Below the pieces are notes generated by a model. The model saw nothing but the letters and a program-made list of their open reading frames with translations. It searched no databases and was not told the origin of the DNA. DNA of 60,000 nt from Antedon mediterranea (taxonomy: Eukaryota; Echinodermata; Crinoidea; Comatulida; Antedonidae), in contig NC_092673.1 of NCBI RefSeq assembly GCF_964355755.1, positions 5,525,001 to 5,585,000 of the forward strand, given 5' to 3'. Positions 1 to 60,000 of this stretch are shown here, piece after piece. The position numbers and the translations under genes were made by a program. The stretch's first letter is position 1. Each line of letters begins with the position of its first letter.

Positions 1-7
1 TTTAAGC

Positions 8-22
8 GGGACAATGTATCTT
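8..22. repeat. Possible right end of a TA-target TIR element
   Basis: GGGACAATGTATCTT followed by TA resembles, with two mismatches, the right terminus of the elements at 30118-30459 and 34895-35241. The rest of the element would lie left of the window. Confidence 0.4.
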
Positions 23-1520
23 TAAAAATATTCTAAATTAATATAAATTTTAATTTATAATTCTCTGTGAATATATCAGATTCAACTCTCATTGTACATC
101 TTGGAGCAAGAACAGTATTCCATATAAATGTAAATTTGTATGAAAGGTCAGCAGAGTTCAAATCCATAATTGTTACACTGACTATAGTAACACTAACGTA
201 TCATGTTGACATGCTGGTTAATAGTAACTGTATCTACATGATGCAGTCAATAAAAACCTGCAGTTAAATGGAACGGAAAAGCCTATTTAAAGATTGTGTT
301 TGACTTACCTGTAGTGGATGAAACGCACATTAATTAAGTATTGTTTACAGCTACCAACGAAATCGACCACATGATTTTTGTTGAGAAGAAGAGATTATTT
401 ATATGGTTAAATTCAGTTTATTGTAGAGTTTTCGGAGTTGATGTACTGTACACTATGTATTTTCGTAAACGTTTTAATAAAATAATAATACCACCTTCAA
501 AACCAAAAAGACACTGTATCCCCTTTGATACGGTCAATACTATTAAAGTTTATATTTATTTTGAATAATAGAGTTATAGTGAAAAATATTAAGAGCAGGT
601 ATTAAATGTTTATTTTAACAATGTTGGCCTCACTTGAAGGGTTGTTTGAATTATATTTTAAAATATATAATCATAATCAGGTAAATATTATTTATTCTCT
701 TCATGGACCAATGTACACACAACAAAGATTGGCTTTCCCAAATTAGTTAATTACTTTACTAATCAAGCTCAGTGATATTTTTTATCTGTTTATTGTTTAA
801 AAAAATTCTTTTAGAATTGTACAGTAGGATGTTCATCACAGCAAATTTCAGTAGTTTAATTGAAAAAGAACATTCATTTAATTAATATTTTATACATTTT
901 AAATTCGTAGAGTTTCATAATCATATGACAAAATACGTGTAGCACATCTGTATAAAAATGTATTTACTATTCCAACAAATTGATCACGAAATCATGACAG
1001 CTGTTTTTTTTATTATAACAATTCCATATTTGTAGTGAATCTGTTCTGGAATAAACAAGTTATTAAACTGTATCTAGGAAGCCTGGATATACCATAATGC
1101 ATCTTGTTCTGCTTAGGGCATAAGGAGCAAAAGGTGTCTATACTCTTGGATGTAAATCACTCTAAAACCTGCCTCCTGCTGTTTAGCCCCAATTGTGTTG
1201 ATTCAAAATTTCATGCTGACTTGGTTTTGCGTGGCATAACGTCAGCAAAGGCACTGCCTTGCCTCGATCACTGTTTTCACAAGTTGCGTAAACAAATATG
1301 AACTGAAGCTGTAATCAATGCTAAGGACTGAATCAATTAATTTCTGATTATTGAGTAGATATAAAGTGTTCCATTTCATTTCTTCAACCTTAATTTAGCT
1401 TTGGGATTTTTGTCGGTTCGATGCACTTTCTGAAAGTAAGTTTTAATCGGGCCATAAACTTGATTTTGATTGGTTATTTTGGGTCTGTTTACAAATTGTT
1501 TATATCAAGATTATGTTGTT

Positions 1521-2004
1521 AATAGGGAGGTTTCGCAACCTTACGAATACGATAACGAAAACGGATACGTCACACATTTGTGAAACTTTTGAGCTGATCC
1601 CCATTTCATATTTGTAAAGCGTATTCGTGTTGACGAATATCACCAGTCATATTCGTAACTACAAAACGAGTATAGTTTTGGATCTATTTTGCACATTTTG
1701 CATTTGAATCAGGCATGATTCATGATTATAATAATAATTATACTTTTATTGAAAGTAATTTACTAAAATGCCAGGTCAATTTTGATAAATAGCAGTTTTT
1801 AAAGTCCTCACTCGCTTTGATGTTACGCTAGGCCTAGGCAGTCAAGCACCAAGCAACACGTACCTGCGCTTTGCTCAAATTTACTGCAGTCATATTTTGG
1901 CCGGCGTCCTAAATATTTCGTTGACATGCGAAACAGATTTTTACTGGCTTACAAAAAACGAATACATGTGCGTGACGTATCTGTTTTCGTTATCGTATTC
2001 GTAT
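1521..2004 (+). mobile_element. Non-autonomous TIR element, family A copy 1 (3' end lost)
   Basis: It starts AATAGGGAGGTTTCGCAACC and runs to GTTTTCGTTATCGTATTCGT near 2002, about 15-18 bases short of the terminus seen in the second copy at 15830-16336. The two copies are alignable over their whole length with scattered substitutions and a small internal duplication. No transposase frame is present. The inverted arms extend about 50 bases. Confidence 0.85.
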
Positions 2005-3339
2005 TTTATTTTATTTATTTGCACACTTGCACACGCCACTACTGTACTAGGACTCTATATATCTATAATGTCCAAAATGATCTTGGTGATTACACTAAAT
2101 ATTATGGTATAATAAAGATACTGTAGCTCTTTAGGGTGGAGTTTTAGAAAAATGTCCAAAGAATTTTAAGCTCATGTGTGGCATACTGTACAACTACATT
2201 CATCAGTTGAAAATTACTTCCATTTATTGTCATTTGCATATAAAATATACATATCCATGACAACAATATCCTTATATTTTTTAGGTGATTAATAACATTA
2301 AAAATTGTTGAATAATTATATTCATCATATAATTTACTGATGAACATTTGGTGTCTATTGATTTTCTGTAAACTGTATCTCCACGTAAGACATTTTATGC
2401 CCAGTGTAATAGGCAAATTCTGTACTACAGAATGTGTGTTGCCTGTATTATGTCAAGTGTTAGCTTAGAGTAGGCTTACAGCATGATACAGGTGTCACAT
2501 GTGATACATGACTGTCACTATCATACAATTGGCCAATGATAACTATTTATATACAGTACCAAGAATTTTTTTTATCATTCGCGGTACTATATACGTACCA
2601 TTTATTTGTATCAACAAAAAATATATTTACACAGTATTTCTTTCACAAGAATATTTCTATAAACTTATTTGATACAAAACGGGTATGCAATGAGCCGAAG
2701 CTCTTAAACGCATTACCCTGTTTTAAAATAATACTAAAATCTTTATTTTTGCAACAGAAAAAAAAAGACTCATTCACTAGAAAGGTGTTGTTGCACGAGG
2801 CCGTATAACATTGTAATGAAACTTGTCATCCAGAAATGAAAAAGAAAAAAACACAATTTATACACTTCAGAAGAAATCTAAGAAAAGCATTATCATTATA
2901 ATGAAATTGATGGCAATAATAATGTTGCACGAGGATAACAAATGAAATCATTTTACAACATTTGCTTTCAAAAGATAAAACTTCTGATTGATTCTTGGAA
3001 CTTCAGGTTGTAAGAATTCCTCAAATTAAACACTTTTTGATTGGATAGTATATTGTCTGTTATACTGTATTTCTATACATTTTTCATCACTTAAAATTAT
3101 TTTAGAACATATTACACATTTTTTTTATGAGAGTTATGCAAGATATCTATAGTTATTAGAGTCTTGATGAGCATTAAACAAATATGGAAATATCATGTTG
3201 AAAAAAAAGAAACTAGAATTTAAAAGAATGCTTAAAAAATTTGTTTGATGAAATCCCTGTTGATAAGATGGGGGAATGCCCTGCTAGTACTGCTACCATT
3301 TGTTTTGTATCTTACTCTGATAGTTAGTATTGTATTTCG

Positions 3340-3572
3340 GGTACACAATACACTAAGGCATGAGTTTAATGTCCTGGTTGTTTTCTGTTGATTTGTGCTG
3401 TCCCGTCCCCCGCTTGTCTTCGTTTTGTGTCCCAGGCAGACCTGTATCTTTCTGGGATGCTGCCTTCCCCACCCCCCTCCCAGATTTATTGTTGTTATTT
3501 GTATATGTTTCCCATTATTGTTTTAATCTTAAAAGGAAGTAAATAACTTTTATTTTGAATGTAATTGAATTG
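3340..3572 (+). repeat. Probable LINE 3' UTR end (CR1/L2-like)
   Basis: An isolated island of T-, G- and C-rich sequence ends in TTTTATTTTGAATGTAATTG within AT-rich surroundings. This resembles the 3' UTR and short-repeat tail of CR1/L2-type LINEs. No RT frame is visible, so the family is not established. Confidence 0.4.
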
Positions 3573-4484
3573 AGGGGTCGAACAAACGCTTTTTGGTCTT
3601 ATAGTACGTGCCCTTTCAAACTAGCCACTGCAGCATAGCTCATGAAAATTCTTTTCAAACAAGACAAAGATAAAGCAAGGGCACTACTTCCATGCATTTT
3701 ATTCACAAACAATGATGAATCACAGGCAGCGATGTATTAATGTTTGCTCCACGAATGACTAATAACATTTGCTATGTTCTCAAAGTTGAACTTTACCAAT
3801 AAAAATGATAGTACTGTCTGCAGATTTCAAAGTCATAAAAATGATTTGTGGATATTCCTGTGTACAATATCATAATAAATGTCAGATATATATTCTTTAT
3901 TTTTGAATACATTAGCAAATTATTTTGAATACCATTGCATTTATTTGATATACTGTGTACAGTATAACTGTAAGGATATTTAATGATGAATTTTGTTGTC
4001 TTGGTTTTAAATTTATTAGCTTTTTTAGGGACCAAATAAAAATATATTAGTTACTGCACTTTGCTGTTTTGTTTGCTAGAACAATTATTTAGAAAGCCTT
4101 TTATAGATCTGTATACTTTGTATGAAAACAGTAAAAATTATACGTTTAAGTAAATAATTAAAATGTAGAGTAGTTACTGCAGTAAACTGCAGTAGAATAA
4201 TTTTGACATGATCCTTTATTTAAATGACCAATTCATTGTGTTTATTTTAACCAGGTATGGTTGTTTATTTAGATGGCTCTTGATACTGTCTGTATTTAGT
4301 TTAATGTACCCGAAACAATATATCACTCTGCTGTATACAGGCTAAACCCTAAATTATATACCTTATTATTGTACTGTATATGACATGAAAACCTGATTTT
4401 CTGAGAAAACTAGTCGTATTGGCCTGTTTCAAAGTCTTTACGAGAGTCGTAAAATGAAATGAAAAAAATAGAATGAATATTTAA

Positions 4485-59283
<54,799 letters not shown>

Positions 59284-60000
59284 CCAATGACCAGTATTGT
59301 TTGATGATAAATCAGGGTTAATTAGCTAGACTAGCTGATTAATACAGTAGCTGAAATACTAATTATAACCATTGCCATGCCAACAAGCACAACCTAGCAG
59401 GTATCACCATGGAGATCACTAAAAGCGTTGCCATGTGGATCTGTATCAAATTATTATGGGAATTGTCATAGTGATCACTGTACAAGTGGTCACTAAGCAC
59501 GTCGTCATGGAGATCACTATGGTGATCACCAACATCAATGTAACATAAATCACTATGGTAATTGTCACTACCGTTATGAAGAGAGTTGACTACATAAGCA
59601 AGCAGGAATAAAAATCAATGTGATGAATTCTTAATTACGGAAAAAAACATTTTGCCGTTTTTAAATATTCTGTAGTTGCAATGGAGAAGATGATCTTGGC
59701 TACAATAAAGTTGCAAATCAACAAGTTGTAACTTGATGTGCAGCCTACTGTCAATGATGACTCACTGCATCTTAAAGAAGTGAACCAAGATAAGGAAAGT
59801 TTTTATGATATTATGTGAGCATTTGTACAGTGTGTAGTGTAGTAGAATTTAAAGGAATTGTCTAAAGTAACTGAAGAAGGTTGGCAAATAATGAATTTGC
59901 TATAAAATAAATATGTAAATGTTTCCTGTAACATTACAACTCTAGCCTAACTAAAATGAATTACCCAGGCTCAGGTTATCCCATATGCACTAATGAATTA
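59284..60000 (+). other. 3' UTR of the GRK gene, with candidate poly(A) signals
   Basis: Sequence after the stop shows no further coding frame. AATAAA hexamers occur at 59607-59612, 59704-59709 and 59906-59911; the last one, followed by T-rich and GT-rich sequence, looks the most usable. Between 59401 and 59575 several variants of CCATGGAGATCACT recur and can pair with GTGATCACC segments. The true 3' end is not determined. Confidence 0.6.

Overview
This window is eukaryotic genomic DNA, AT-rich and intron-rich, and it lies almost entirely inside one gene. Fifteen coding exons on the + strand, between 4510 and 59283, join in one continuous frame into 545 residues of a G protein-coupled receptor kinase of the GRK4/5/6 (GRK5-like) subfamily. 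Only the first coding exon, about 17 residues by comparison with vertebrate GRK5, is missing; it should lie left of the window. The stop codon (59281-59283) and the start of the 3' UTR, with AATAAA signals, are present. I see no second protein-coding host gene, no true tRNA or rRNA, and no bacterial features.

Layout: 1-4509 is intron with the end of a DNA-transposon-like element, a TIR element and a probable LINE 3' end. 4510-4599 codes for the basic phosphoinositide-binding segment. 4600-19875 is a 15.3 kb intron packed with TIR elements, tandem repeats and a broken LINE ORF1. 19876-26120 carries four small exons of the RH (RGS-homology) domain. 26751-36042 carries the glycine-rich loop, the ATP-binding lysine and the catalytic loop. 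36043-49825 is a 13.8 kb intron with SINEs, two LINE remnants and a 0.9 kb TIR element. 49826-56765 holds the activation segment, kinase C-lobe, AGC tail and membrane-binding C-terminus. A 2.5 kb intron with a 21-bp minisatellite precedes the last exon, which codes for six residues.

Organism: the GRK sequence is animal. The density of short TIR elements, tRNA-derived SINEs and RTE/CR1-like LINE debris suggests an invertebrate, and I would guess a marine deuterostome such as an echinoderm. That placement is inference only.

The second theme is the repeats. At least ten distinct TIR families can be delimited by both ends, several with target duplications. Three unrelated TIR families carry internal tandem arrays (21 bp, about 23 bp and about 86 bp). 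One element is nested inside another. A Penelope-like terminal fragment carries a sequence that fits a hammerhead ribozyme with a minimal helix III. I found no convincing new multi-gene system. The most unusual signals are the ribozyme-like fragment, the minisatellite-bearing TIR elements, and the minisatellite that fills much of the intron before the last GRK exon.
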